36,628 nucleotides of DNA from CAYGFH01 sp964430295 (GTDB taxonomy: Bacteria > Patescibacteriota > Microgenomatia > UBA10105 > UBA927), in NCBI GenBank assembly GCA_964430295.1, contig CAYSEV010000011.1, forward strand, positions 1 through 36,628, written 5' to 3'. The position numbers and the translations under genes are program-made. Under the pieces are notes generated by a model that made no database searches, was not told the DNA's origin, and saw nothing but the letters and a program-made list of their open reading frames with translations. Within the stretch, counting starts at the first letter, position 1. The number at the start of each line of letters is the position of its first letter. This document shows, in pieces, positions 8,407 through 16,654 of the stretch.

Positions 8407-10383
8407 ATGTATATTATTATCTTTATTTGCTATGCGCTAGTGTACCTGTTCTTTCAAGCCCATGGCATACCCGCAGGAGATAGTGGAGATCTGGTTACAG
8501 CTGCTGTAACACTTGGTATAGCACACCCTCCGGGATATCCTTTGTATATCGTGCTAGGGTGGATACTTAATCATGTGCCATTGTTCACTCCAGCATGGAG
8601 AGTTGGATTACTTTCTTCTATCCCCCATGTTCTCACACTCTTTTTTATCGGATCCATTGTTCAAAAAATTACACGATCGAGAATGGCAGGAATATTTGCA
8701 TCATGTGTGTTATTTGGGAATTATATATATTTTTTGTATAGTATTACACCCGAGGTATTTGCGCTTCTAGATATGTTTGTTGTGTTAGTAACATGGCTTA
8801 TTGTGTCCTATCTTAAGGATCATCGAGTATTTTACATATATTGGCTTAGTTTTGTGTTCGGATTATCGCTGACGCATCACCATCTGATCCTCTTCACTGT
8901 GCCTGCAATCCTCTATATTTTATATAAAAAAAGATATACGCATACGCTCAATTGGCATTACCTTATAACTGCATTTATTGTCGGTCTTATTCCCTATCTC
9001 TATATACTTTACCCTCCATATGGTAACTCCATGATCGTATGGAATCCCGCCACGACAGTCCAAAATGCTGTTAAGCTTATCACCCGCGCTGACTATGGCA
9101 CATTTCAGTCCGCTATTGTGTATGGGCAATTACCTATTCAGCGACTTCTGAACATACAAACATATATGCAGTATATTTCTATGGATTTCTTATGGCTTGG
9201 CATCCTTTTGGCTATTATAGGGTCAATAAGACTGTGGAAACGGCACAGAAGTATCGGAATACTTATACTACTCATGATCATATGTATTGGTCCATTGTTC
9301 TATTTTTATGCGAGTTTTCCGCTCTCGTATAGATTTTCCCTAGGGACTCTGGAACGGTTTCTATTGCCCTCGTATTGCCTAATTTCAATATGTATAGGTG
9401 TGGGGTATGGAGGTTTGATACAACTATTGCGGCAACGGACAAAACAATGGCGATTCGGTCCAATACTTACGTCAGCATTAGGGTTACTTTTGTTTTTATA
9501 TCCATTGAAATTAACAATGGCTACAATGCAGAAGACCTATGGATATAATGCGGATAAAACTGCAGAATATGTCGGCGAAGATATACTTACGTCGCTACCG
9601 AAGGATAGTATATTTCTTGCTGATCGCGATACAGTCCTATTTACGAGTGAGTATGTGAGATATGCACGCAACATCCGCACTGATATTATATTGCTTCAGG
9701 GGTTTAAGCTCTATTTCCCAGAACAGCATGACATTATCCACAGTAGATATCCCACACTTCATCTTCCGGATAAAACAGCTCGTGATTTAGTAACCGATTT
9801 TATTCTTAAAAATATCAAGTACCATCGGATATTTTCATATAAAAAATATGCCGTTCCCGATACCTATATATGGCAACCGTTTGGATTAGTATATGAAGTT
9901 GTTCTTAAAGAACACGCCCCATCGTTTGACGATCTGCAGCGAAATCAGCAGGTTATATGGGAACGGATGCACGATCCGTCACGAGGCATATTATCAACGT
10001 ATAATCATCTTATTTTATCTGATGTTCGTGATATATATACCACTGCTCGGATGGAATATGGAAAAACATTGTTATTTGCTAATAAATATCAGGAGGCCAT
10101 AGAAGAATTAAACGAAGCCAAAGGATACGGCGGAGATGCAACAATGGCTCAAACCTATATGTACTCGGGAATTGCACATATGCTGCTTCAGCAATGCGAT
10201 CTGGCCATATCAGATATTATGACGTCGAAACAGATGACACTAACCCCTATGCCGGAACTAAATTATTACCTAGGTGTTACCTATAGGGATTGTGTAAAAA
10301 ATACGCAGAAAGCTACGGAATATTTCACTCTCTTCGAGTCTTCCCAAAAAACAGAAGATATACCCCTGCAATCCCTAGAATAA
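8407..10383 (+). CDS. DUF2723-family multi-spanning membrane protein with C-terminal TPR-like region
   Basis: A 658-residue polytopic protein. The N terminus carries the DUF2723 hallmark: after the first membrane helix, IPAGDSGDLVTAA and then LGIAHPPGYPLY, with the Asp of the first extracytoplasmic loop typical of GT-C glycosyltransferases. About ten or more hydrophobic segments follow to near residue 390. The C terminus (about 560-650) has helical pairs such as YGKTLLFANKYQEAIEELNEA that look like TPR repeats. Family knowledge suggests transfer of a sugar from a lipid carrier to protein; the substrate here is unknown, with pilin a tempting guess from position. I prefer ATG 8407; TTG 8398 and GTG 8404 are also in frame. 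It overlaps the 3' end of the convergent YfhO-like gene by 59 bases. Confidence 0.85.
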   Translation: MYIIIFICYALVYLFFQAHGIPAGDSGDLVTAAVTLGIAHPPGYPLYIVLGWILNHVPLFTPAWRVGLLSSIPHVLTLFFIGSIVQKITRSRMAGIFASCVLFGNYIYFLYSITPEVFALLDMFVVLVTWLIVSYLKDHRVFYIYWLSFVFGLSLTHHHLILFTVPAILYILYKKRYTHTLNWHYLITAFIVGLIPYLYILYPPYGNSMIVWNPATTVQNAVKLITRADYGTFQSAIVYGQLPIQRLLNIQTYMQYISMDFLWLGILLAIIGSIRLWKRHRSIGILILLMIICIGPLFYFYASFPLSYRFSLGTLERFLLPSYCLISICIGVGYGGLIQLLRQRTKQWRFGPILTSALGLLLFLYPLKLTMATMQKTYGYNADKTAEYVGEDILTSLPKDSIFLADRDTVLFTSEYVRYARNIRTDIILLQGFKLYFPEQHDIIHSRYPTLHLPDKTARDLVTDFILKNIKYHRIFSYKKYAVPDTYIWQPFGLVYEVVLKEHAPSFDDLQRNQQVIWERMHDPSRGILSTYNHLILSDVRDIYTTARMEYGKTLLFANKYQEAIEELNEAKGYGGDATMAQTYMYSGIAHMLLQQCDLAISDIMTSKQMTLTPMPELNYYLGVTYRDCVKNTQKATEYFTLFESSQKTEDIPLQSLE

Positions 10384-12526
10384 TAAGCGTACATATACTA
10401 ATAATTGCCCCTCGTTTGAAATCTGTGGGCTCAAACCGCAACACAATATGTTTTGCATAGGGAGGGGCGAGAATACCGATTTGTGACACGTTAACCGGAA
10501 ACGGTTTATATGAATTTCCATCAATGGTAACCCTCCAACCGGGATAGTAATTTTCAGTTGTGACAATTACCGATGCATGATCAACCGGCGTTAGCTCATA
10601 CTCATATACGCCATCACTCATAGAGCGTATACGTAATGTAGCGGGAGTCCCGGATACAGATGCTGATACCCTTTTTTCAATAATTGCTGTTTTCCCTAAC
10701 GTAAACGTATCCGAGCTCAAGGCTGCTACTGCTTCCTTTACTGTATGGACCTGTCGTATTTCTGTAGCAATATATGCTTTTGGTAAACTTTGTGGATTGT
10801 GGAGCAATGTAATCTCCACATTTGGATCAGATAGTACAGCTTTTTGTTGTAATGACGTGTGGGTGAGTTTGAGAGTACTAATGACATTGGAGATCCCATA
10901 AAGAGAGAATATTTTTTCACCAATAGCACTTACTGTTGCATAGCCGTTATTTGTTGTGAAAGATTGTGATAGTAAATCATTCATAATTTTTGTACGTTTA
11001 AATTCACGACCGGAATAATCTTTAATCTGAGATACATCCCATAATAGATTTTTATCCGGTGTAAATGTGTTGCGTAGAATATATGACGGGTGATTTTGTG
11101 TGGTTTGTGTAACCCAACCGGTTTTTGAATACACACTGTTATATGCCGTCTCTCCTCCTATGCTTATCGTATATCCAGGGAGAAGATATTGAGTTAATGA
11201 TGGTGTCTTTAGCCATTCTGCAGCCGGTTCCAGATTATGATATGCGGAAAACATATAAAATTGAGTAAAAATTTGGAGTACAATAATAAAAATTCCAACA
11301 AGTGTTTGCGTCCGTTTGTTTCGTATTTTTTCGAGTATCCCGTCAAGTGCAAAAGATGAAACCATAATAAGCGATATAATAAACACCCATATAAACCGAG
11401 ATGGAATACGAAAGAGCGTAAACGGATAGAATGTATAAATAAAATAAAACGGTGAATTCCTCCCTAACATCAAGAAAAATGCTCCGATTGCACAATATGT
11501 AAAAAATGATAGATATACGCTCTCAATACGTGTACGGATAAAAAATCCCCTGCGCAGTATGCCTGAGATGCCGGCATAACAACACAATATAAGAGGAAGG
11601 ATACCGATATACGCAGTGTTTTCCCAAAAAATACTCCCATTAAATGCAAAAAAATGAGGATATGTTCCTGTTGCAGGATTCCCCAGTGCAAATGGGTATA
11701 CGAGCGTTATAAGATGTGACCACGGATAAGAAAATAATGTTGCCGTATCAGGAGTAAATATTCCGTTATTATTGAGTTGTCTTAAAAATTCTAATGCAGG
11801 AAGCAAATGTATGGCGGATAAAAGAATACCAAGAAATACTGATATAGCGATATAGATAACAGATCGGATTATTACCTTTAGCCTCATTGAAAGCCAAAGT
11901 GTATATACCAACATGAATATCGATGTAATGAATATGCTCTGAGCAAAGCCAATACATATAAGCTGAGCATATACACCTGCCAGTAACGGAATATATTTGT
12001 GTTTAGGGTTTGTGATAAGCAGATGTGTAAGCACCAAGCACCATGGAAATATCCCAATACTCTGAACTATTGTAAGATGTGTAAACTGAACAATAACATA
12101 TCCGCAGAGTGCTGCTGTCAGAGCTCCAAACAAAGACGATACTATTGATCTTCCTAGAAGTTGGAGCCACACGTACATACCTAAACCCAATAAAAGTAAA
12201 CTAAAAAAAAGTGAACAAATAAATGCGAGAGAGGTAGGCATGGTCGAAAAGAATATAAGATTTGGAATATACCAGACACCCAGTCCCCCGTTGGCATATA
12301 TAGGATATCCTCCTCCAATTTTCGCACTCCAAAACGGAATGAGATGCTGATGTAAGCTAGAGCTATAGGTGAATTTTGTTGCAAGGCTTGTTATGGCATC
12401 ACTCTGGCCAAAATCCGGTGTAATTATGATTTGATTTACCGGATATACCATGCGAAGAAAAAACAAAAAAAGTGTCAACACTATACTGATATACGCGAGT
12501 AAATGATATGTATGCTTTCGTTGCAT
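10325..12526 (-). CDS. YfhO-family multi-spanning membrane protein (GT-C-like)
   Basis: A polytopic membrane protein of 733 residues in the YfhO family. Evidence includes an N-terminal membrane helix followed by ITPDFGQSDA and FWSAKIGGGYPIYANGG, about a dozen hydrophobic segments, and a long soluble C-terminal part ending in YYPGWRVTIDGNSY and then a last membrane helix. Family members are linked to transfer of sugars onto lipid-linked or wall polymers; the reaction is not proven here. I chose ATG 12526 (MQRKHTYHLL) because a well-spaced promoter ends 7 nt before it. Earlier in-frame starts exist at 12547, 12553 and TTG 12562. It runs against the pilus genes and overlaps the DUF2723 gene by 59 bases. 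Confidence 0.83.
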   Translation of the reverse strand: MQRKHTYHLLAYISIVLTLFLFFLRMVYPVNQIIITPDFGQSDAITSLATKFTYSSSLHQHLIPFWSAKIGGGYPIYANGGLGVWYIPNLIFFSTMPTSLAFICSLFFSLLLLGLGMYVWLQLLGRSIVSSLFGALTAALCGYVIVQFTHLTIVQSIGIFPWCLVLTHLLITNPKHKYIPLLAGVYAQLICIGFAQSIFITSIFMLVYTLWLSMRLKVIIRSVIYIAISVFLGILLSAIHLLPALEFLRQLNNNGIFTPDTATLFSYPWSHLITLVYPFALGNPATGTYPHFFAFNGSIFWENTAYIGILPLILCCYAGISGILRRGFFIRTRIESVYLSFFTYCAIGAFFLMLGRNSPFYFIYTFYPFTLFRIPSRFIWVFIISLIMVSSFALDGILEKIRNKRTQTLVGIFIIVLQIFTQFYMFSAYHNLEPAAEWLKTPSLTQYLLPGYTISIGGETAYNSVYSKTGWVTQTTQNHPSYILRNTFTPDKNLLWDVSQIKDYSGREFKRTKIMNDLLSQSFTTNNGYATVSAIGEKIFSLYGISNVISTLKLTHTSLQQKAVLSDPNVEITLLHNPQSLPKAYIATEIRQVHTVKEAVAALSSDTFTLGKTAIIEKRVSASVSGTPATLRIRSMSDGVYEYELTPVDHASVIVTTENYYPGWRVTIDGNSYKPFPVNVSQIGILAPPYAKHIVLRFEPTDFKRGAIISICTLIILGIAGVYLLFFGKTRRE

Positions 12527-12533
12527 GCGCTTA

Positions 12534-12562
12534 AGTATATAAGCCATACGCATATATGGCAA
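12534..12562 (-). promoter_or_regulatory. Predicted promoter of the YfhO-like gene (leaderless)
   Basis: Reading the minus strand, TTGCCA (12562-12557), a 17-nt spacer and TATACT (12539-12534) are followed by 7 nt and ATG 12526. This spacing decides the preferred start codon; the longer ORF starts would lie upstream of the transcript. Confidence 0.5.
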
Positions 12563-12625
12563 TAAACATCACCTATTGACGAAGTCACTATGATTCATGA
12601 GACTATATGATATATCTAACTTGTT

Positions 12626-13384
12626 ATGATGGAATTATTAGTGTTTTGTTACGGCCTTGTTTTTGGATCATTTTCAAATGTCCTTATAGACAGAATTGAA
12701 AGTGGAGAAAGCGCTTTGTTGGGACGGTCACATTGCGACTTTTGCAAAAAAACCCTTCGTTGGTATGAATTAGTCCCAGTATTGTCTTATCTATTGCAAC
12801 GCGGAACATGCCGGAGATGTCATAGGTCTTTATCTATACAGTACCCTATCGTTGAGTTGATGAGTGCATGCGGTTATGTCGTTCTATACTCCGTTATTCC
12901 CTTTGGTTTGCCATATGTATGTGCTGCAATCATTTTTTCATCATGTCTTGTCATGGCTATTGCAGATTATAAATATCAGATAATTCCTGACGAAATGGTT
13001 GTATTAGGAAGCATATGTTCACTCGTCTATGTTGCGGTTCAAGCACCGTATATGCAGGTATTACACCACGGTATTGCGGCTGTTGGTTCTATGGCATTCT
13101 TTTATCTCTTATGGTTTTTTACAAAAGGAAAAGGTATGGGATTCGGCGATGTAAAATTATCAGGCATGATGGGCCTGCTTTTAGGGTTTCCTTCGGCGAT
13201 TTTTGCATTTTACTTCGCATTCTTGACGGGTGCGGCGCTCGGTGTCATACTAATTTTAGCGAAGAATAAAACGCTAAAAAGCAAAATCGCGTTCGGTCCG
13301 TTTTTATTGTTGGGTTTACTATTTGCAATTATGTTTGAAAAGCAATTAGTAGCTTTTTGGCACACATATATTATATTCCTATGA
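12626..13384 (+). CDS. pilD: Prepilin peptidase / N-methyltransferase PilD
   Basis: An integral membrane aspartic peptidase of 252 residues that cleaves class III signals of the pilins around it and methylates the new N terminus. The N-terminal methylase domain shows GLVFGSFSNVLIDR and the zinc pairs C37/C40 and C62/C65. The peptidase aspartates are Asp113 (IADYKYQIIPDE) and Asp175 in the GxGD motif GFGDVKLSG. The remainder is membrane helices. Translation starts at ATG 12626 or the adjacent ATG 12629; no Shine-Dalgarno sequence is visible. A TATGAT box at 12606-12611 might belong to its promoter, but no matching -35 box was found. Its stop overlaps the next start (ATGA), tying it to the minor pilin operon. 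Confidence 0.95.
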   Translation: MMELLVFCYGLVFGSFSNVLIDRIESGESALLGRSHCDFCKKTLRWYELVPVLSYLLQRGTCRRCHRSLSIQYPIVELMSACGYVVLYSVIPFGLPYVCAAIIFSSCLVMAIADYKYQIIPDEMVVLGSICSLVYVAVQAPYMQVLHHGIAAVGSMAFFYLLWFFTKGKGMGFGDVKLSGMMGLLLGFPSAIFAFYFAFLTGAALGVILILAKNKTLKSKIAFGPFLLLGLLFAIMFEKQLVAFWHTYIIFL

Positions 13385-13797
13385 AATATATAACCAAATT
13401 GCGTAAAGGGTTTACACTTCTTGAAGTGCTTATTGTTATTGCTATTATAGGCATTCTGGTCTCCATTGGCCTTGCATCCTACGCTACTGCACAATCAAAA
13501 TCCCGTGATGCAAGACGGCGAGGTGACTTAAAAGCTATACAGAATGCGTGGGAACAGTATTATGCCGAGAGTGCAAATGCTGCATATCCTACAACTTGCT
13601 CGTCCATAGCAACAACGTATTTACCGGCAGGTATTCCCACTGACCCACAAGGTTCAGCATATACAAACCCAACATGTTCAGCCACACAATATTGCTTTTG
13701 TGCCGATATGGAATCAGATGCGGCAAACAATTCTGACTCCAACTGTAATTACAGTGCGGCATCAAAAACACATTACTGTGTCAGTCAACTGCAATAA
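13381..13797 (+). CDS. Prepilin-like protein
   Basis: A 138-residue protein with signal MKYITKLRKG then FTLLEVLIVIAIIGILVSIGL: cleavage after Gly10, Phe+1 and Glu+5. The soluble part starts with SRDARRRGDLKAIQNAWEQYY, the usual region of pseudopilins and minor pilins. Five Cys residues are present in the C-terminal half, including a CFC motif. ATG 13381 overlaps the pilD stop by ATGA. In-frame codons upstream (from 13357) lie inside pilD and would spoil the signal peptide. It is the first of five consecutive prepilin genes. Which subunit type it is cannot be told from sequence alone. Confidence 0.9.
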   Translation: MKYITKLRKGFTLLEVLIVIAIIGILVSIGLASYATAQSKSRDARRRGDLKAIQNAWEQYYAESANAAYPTTCSSIATTYLPAGIPTDPQGSAYTNPTCSATQYCFCADMESDAANNSDSNCNYSAASKTHYCVSQLQ

Positions 13798-13800
13798 TAT

Positions 13801-14256
13801 ATGAACAAGCAACGTGGATTTACATTACTTGAAGTGCTCGTATCTGCAACAATTATTGCTGTGTTAACGACCATAGGACTTGTATCTTTTTCATCCGTTA
13901 ATAAAAGATCACGTGATGTAAAACGAAAAAGCGACCTTGAACAAATTCGTAGCGCTCTTGAAATGTTCAGGTCGGACAACACTACATATCCGGGGGAATA
14001 TCCTCAGTTTGCAGCTTCAAAAAATGCATTTGCTAATGCGTCTGGGCTCAGTACGGAGTTGGTCAGTACATATATGCCTGCCATTCCGTCAGATCCCGAC
14101 ACAGATAACAGTTATTATTATGAAGCTATTTCTACGGGTGGCCAATATACCTCATATTGTGTATGTGCGCATCTCGAAACGATTCCCGCAGGTACCACTC
14201 AAAGTACATGTGCTTCCATACATGCCAGCTGTAATTACGGGTTAAAGAGTCCATGA
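13801..14256 (+). CDS. Prepilin-like protein
   Basis: A 151-residue protein. The very short leader MNKQRG is followed by FTLLEVLVSATIIAVLTTIGL, giving a class III prepilin with Phe+1 and Glu+5. The part after the helix, SRDVKRKSDLEQIRSALEMF, resembles that of the preceding gene (SRDARRRGDLKAIQNAWEQY). Both have a late CxC (YCVCAH here), so the two may be paralogues from a duplication. It starts 3 nt after the preceding stop, and its TGA overlaps the next ATG. Confidence 0.9.
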   Translation: MNKQRGFTLLEVLVSATIIAVLTTIGLVSFSSVNKRSRDVKRKSDLEQIRSALEMFRSDNTTYPGEYPQFAASKNAFANASGLSTELVSTYMPAIPSDPDTDNSYYYEAISTGGQYTSYCVCAHLETIPAGTTQSTCASIHASCNYGLKSP

Positions 14257-14720
14257 AAGGCTTCACACTCATCGAATTGATGGTCGCGGTTAGCGTCGGT
14301 TTGGTGGTTACCGGCATGGTTATTGTGAATTATAATTCCTATAACACAATTCAAGCACTAAAACAGGCGGCACTTACCCTTAAAAATGATATACGCTTTG
14401 TCGAAACGAAAGCATCAACGGGTGTAAAACCATCAGGAATCTGCTCTACTCTGGTAGGTTGGAATATGACCTTTACGGCGAACGGATACACCTACACAGC
14501 TAATTGCGATGGAACACCATCAACAGATGTTACAACTGTTTCATATCCGGCTGGGGTTACAATGACAACATTTCCCACCCCTGCAACTGTCACGTTCTTT
14601 GTTCTTTCCAAGGGAACCAGTTTGGCTTCGGATGCGACCCTCACATTACTGTCAGGATCAAAAACGTATATTCTATATCTTGGGAAAAATGGAGATGTTT
14701 CGGACAGAGGATTTCAATAA
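14253..14720 (+). CDS. Prepilin-like protein (minor pilin, GspH/FimT-like)
   Basis: A 155-residue protein with a minimal leader MKG, then FTLIELMVAVSVGLVVTGMVI, so PilD cuts only three residues. The sequence after the helix, YNSYNTIQALKQAALTLKNDIRFVETKASTG, resembles GspH/FimT-type minor pilins, followed by a beta-rich, Thr-rich head. Two Cys residues (GICS, NCDG) could pair. The ATG overlaps the previous TGA. The subunit type is a tentative reading; the prepilin assignment is firm. Confidence 0.88.
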   Translation: MKGFTLIELMVAVSVGLVVTGMVIVNYNSYNTIQALKQAALTLKNDIRFVETKASTGVKPSGICSTLVGWNMTFTANGYTYTANCDGTPSTDVTTVSYPAGVTMTTFPTPATVTFFVLSKGTSLASDATLTLLSGSKTYILYLGKNGDVSDRGFQ

Positions 14721-14721
14721 T

Positions 14722-15168
14722 ATGACGACATGTAATCGCTTCAATAGAGGCCAAACATTAGTTGAGGCAATAATATCTATCTCCGTCGTGTTACTACTTG
14801 TGACAGGGCTTGTTGCGGGTACGAGTGCATCACTTAAAACCTCACAGAGCGGAAGATCTCGTGATCAGGCTGTGAAGCTTGCAGAAGAGGGACTAGAATA
14901 TGCCCGATTACTTCGCGATACCAGTTGGTCAACGCTGACGGCGTATACGGGAAATTATTGTTTTGATCCTGCTGCTCAAACCCCTCTTGTGTTAACCTCC
15001 GATGGAACGTGTACGACAAAAAAAACCACTTCTGATACTGTGTTTACACGTTTTCTTAGATTTAGTGGAACACCCACTCGAGTTGTAATAGAGTCAACAG
15101 TCTCATATGTCGAAAATACCAGCGTACAACAGGTAAGCCTCACGACGTATCTAACACGATGGAAATAA
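14722..15168 (+). CDS. Prepilin-like protein (minor pilin, PilV/GspI-like)
   Basis: The 148-residue protein begins MTTCNRFNRG, then QTLVEAIISISVVLLLVTGLV. The cleavage Gly is followed by Gln rather than Phe at +1, and Glu is kept at +5, a pattern seen in minor pilins of the PilV/GspI sort. After the helix come SRDQAVKLAEEGLEYARLLRD and a Thr/Ser-rich C terminus. I chose ATG 14722; the frame is open upstream to 14599, but that part overlaps the preceding gene and would bury the signal. One base separates it from the preceding stop. Confidence 0.88.
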   Translation: MTTCNRFNRGQTLVEAIISISVVLLLVTGLVAGTSASLKTSQSGRSRDQAVKLAEEGLEYARLLRDTSWSTLTAYTGNYCFDPAAQTPLVLTSDGTCTTKKTTSDTVFTRFLRFSGTPTRVVIESTVSYVENTSVQQVSLTTYLTRWK

Positions 15169-15172
15169 CCCT

Positions 15173-15736
15173 ATGAAACACGCTATTCACCATAACAAAT
15201 CTGGATTTACCTTACTTGAAATTCTTGTGACCATTTCGGTTATGGGAATCATAGGTATCTTGATTTCACAGGTTTTTTTTACAACTACCCGCGCAAATAC
15301 TAAAATCGAATTACTGAAAGATATAAAACAAAATGGTCAATTTGCAATGGATACCATGACGCGCATGATTCGGGCCGCAACGGATATTAATTCGACGTGT
15401 GCTACGACGGGGACACAGGGATCTTCACTGCAAATCACGAATCCGAACGGTCAGGTGACCACATTTGGCTGTGTATTGGATAATACCTCCGGAGCCACAA
15501 GAATTGCATCATCAAGCGCAACTACATCCGAATATCTGACAAGCCAAAATGTATCATTGGGTGGAACATCCTGTTCGGGTGATCCAAATATGACACTGAT
15601 CTTTACATGTACCTCGTTTGCAGATCAGCCAGCCCGTGTAAAGATTAATTATGTGTTAAATCAATTAGGTTCACCCAGTGATTCGTACCAAACTGCCAAA
15701 CAGGCATTCGAAACGACCGTGAGTATGAGAAACTAA
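15173..15736 (+). CDS. Prepilin-like protein (minor pilin, PilW/GspJ-like)
   Basis: A 187-residue protein with leader MKHAIHHNKSG and helix FTLLEILVTISVMGIIGILIS (Phe+1, Glu+5). The following ELLKDIKQNGQFAMDTMTRMIRAATDI is the long N-terminal amphipathic region of PilW/GspJ-type subunits. The C-terminal part is Ser/Thr-rich with four Cys residues (STCAT, FGCVL, TSCSG, FTCTS). It starts 4 nt after the previous gene and ends the uninterrupted minor pilin run; the next component has a separate promoter. Confidence 0.88.
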   Translation: MKHAIHHNKSGFTLLEILVTISVMGIIGILISQVFFTTTRANTKIELLKDIKQNGQFAMDTMTRMIRAATDINSTCATTGTQGSSLQITNPNGQVTTFGCVLDNTSGATRIASSSATTSEYLTSQNVSLGGTSCSGDPNMTLIFTCTSFADQPARVKINYVLNQLGSPSDSYQTAKQAFETTVSMRN

Positions 15737-15738
15737 TG

Positions 15739-15767
15739 TTGATTATTGTGTCAAACCTTATTACAAT
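15739..15767 (+). promoter_or_regulatory. Predicted promoter of the PilX/GspK-like gene
   Basis: TTGATT (15739-15744), a 17-nt spacer and TACAAT (15762-15767) fill the 40-nt gap between two pilus genes. Nine nt separate the -10 box from ATG 15777, so the leader would be almost absent and holds no Shine-Dalgarno sequence. Confidence 0.5.
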
Positions 15768-15776
15768 ATTTTTAGT

Positions 15777-16637
15777 ATGCATACGTTAAAGCAAGTTCAG
15801 TCAGGTCAGATAGTCCTTATTACGCTACTCGTTCTCGCTATAGCCACAACAGTTGCTTTATCACTTATATCCCGCACTACAAATGACACATCGATTACAC
15901 GTAATGTTGAAGAATCGTCCCGCGCCTTCAGCGCTGCAGAAGCAGGTATTGAAGAGGCTCTTCAATCTGCAACCGGTACAAATGGAGCTGTAACACTGGC
16001 GGCTGGTGTAACTTACACCGTAAATATTTCAACAATGAGTGGAGCGCTGGGTTTGTATGAGCTACCCAAAAAAACGTTACAGGGAAATACAGAAACGGTT
16101 TGGCTGGTAAATCATGATCAGTCCTCTGGTGCAGTTATTGAGACACCAACGTATACAGCCCCTTCCATTGCAATTTGTTGGTCAAAGAAATCAGCTTCAG
16201 AGATCCCTGCATTAATTACGACACTTCTATACAAAAAAGCTGGCGTATATAAGACCGTAAAGGCAGTGTTTGACCCGGATACGGTGAGTAGAAATCCCTC
16301 AAACAACTTTGCCGGTTCGTATACTGCCGGAGGTTGCGGTGGTAGCACAGGTACAGATTATAAGGCCACATTGACATTTGCGTCGTTAAATCTTTCCGAG
16401 CCGATAGTTCCAAGCACGGATACACTGATTGCATTGCGTATACGTCCTGCGTATTATGATACGAAACTTTATATTGATGCAGGAGCTGAGGTGTTGCCTG
16501 CACAAGGGTATGTAATTGAATCAACAGGTACGACAGTGGGAGGGACAAACAGAAAAATCATTGTCTACCAACAGTATCGTTCCCCATCGACAATATTTGA
16601 TGCCGCGTTGTATAGTGAAGGAGCACTGCGTAAATAA
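15777..16637 (+). CDS. PilX/GspK-like pilus tip or assembly component
   Basis: The 286-residue protein starts MHTLKQVQSG, then QIVLITLLVLAIATTVALSLI: a prepilin-like leader and helix with Gln at +1 and no Glu at +5. Loss of Glu+5 is a feature of the GspK tip pseudopilin. The helix is followed by SRAFSAAEAGIEEAL, the conserved AEAG block of PilX-N proteins. The large remaining domain is beta-rich with Gly/Thr-rich loops (GGCGGSTGTDY). It follows five minor pilins and precedes pilM, so a role in initiating the pilus at the tip is likely. It appears to have its own promoter. Confidence 0.82.
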   Translation: MHTLKQVQSGQIVLITLLVLAIATTVALSLISRTTNDTSITRNVEESSRAFSAAEAGIEEALQSATGTNGAVTLAAGVTYTVNISTMSGALGLYELPKKTLQGNTETVWLVNHDQSSGAVIETPTYTAPSIAICWSKKSASEIPALITTLLYKKAGVYKTVKAVFDPDTVSRNPSNNFAGSYTAGGCGGSTGTDYKATLTFASLNLSEPIVPSTDTLIALRIRPAYYDTKLYIDAGAEVLPAQGYVIESTGTTVGGTNRKIIVYQQYRSPSTIFDAALYSEGALRK

Positions 16638-16642
16638 AAAAT

Positions 16643-16648
16643 TATAAA
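16643..16648 (+). promoter_or_regulatory. Predicted -10 element of pilM (leaderless)
   Basis: TATAAA (16643-16648) ends 6 nt before ATG 16655, the same spacing as at pilB and recG. No good -35 box lies at 16-18 nt, so the assignment rests on position and the -10 match. Confidence 0.35.
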
Positions 16649-16654
16649 CTGCCT

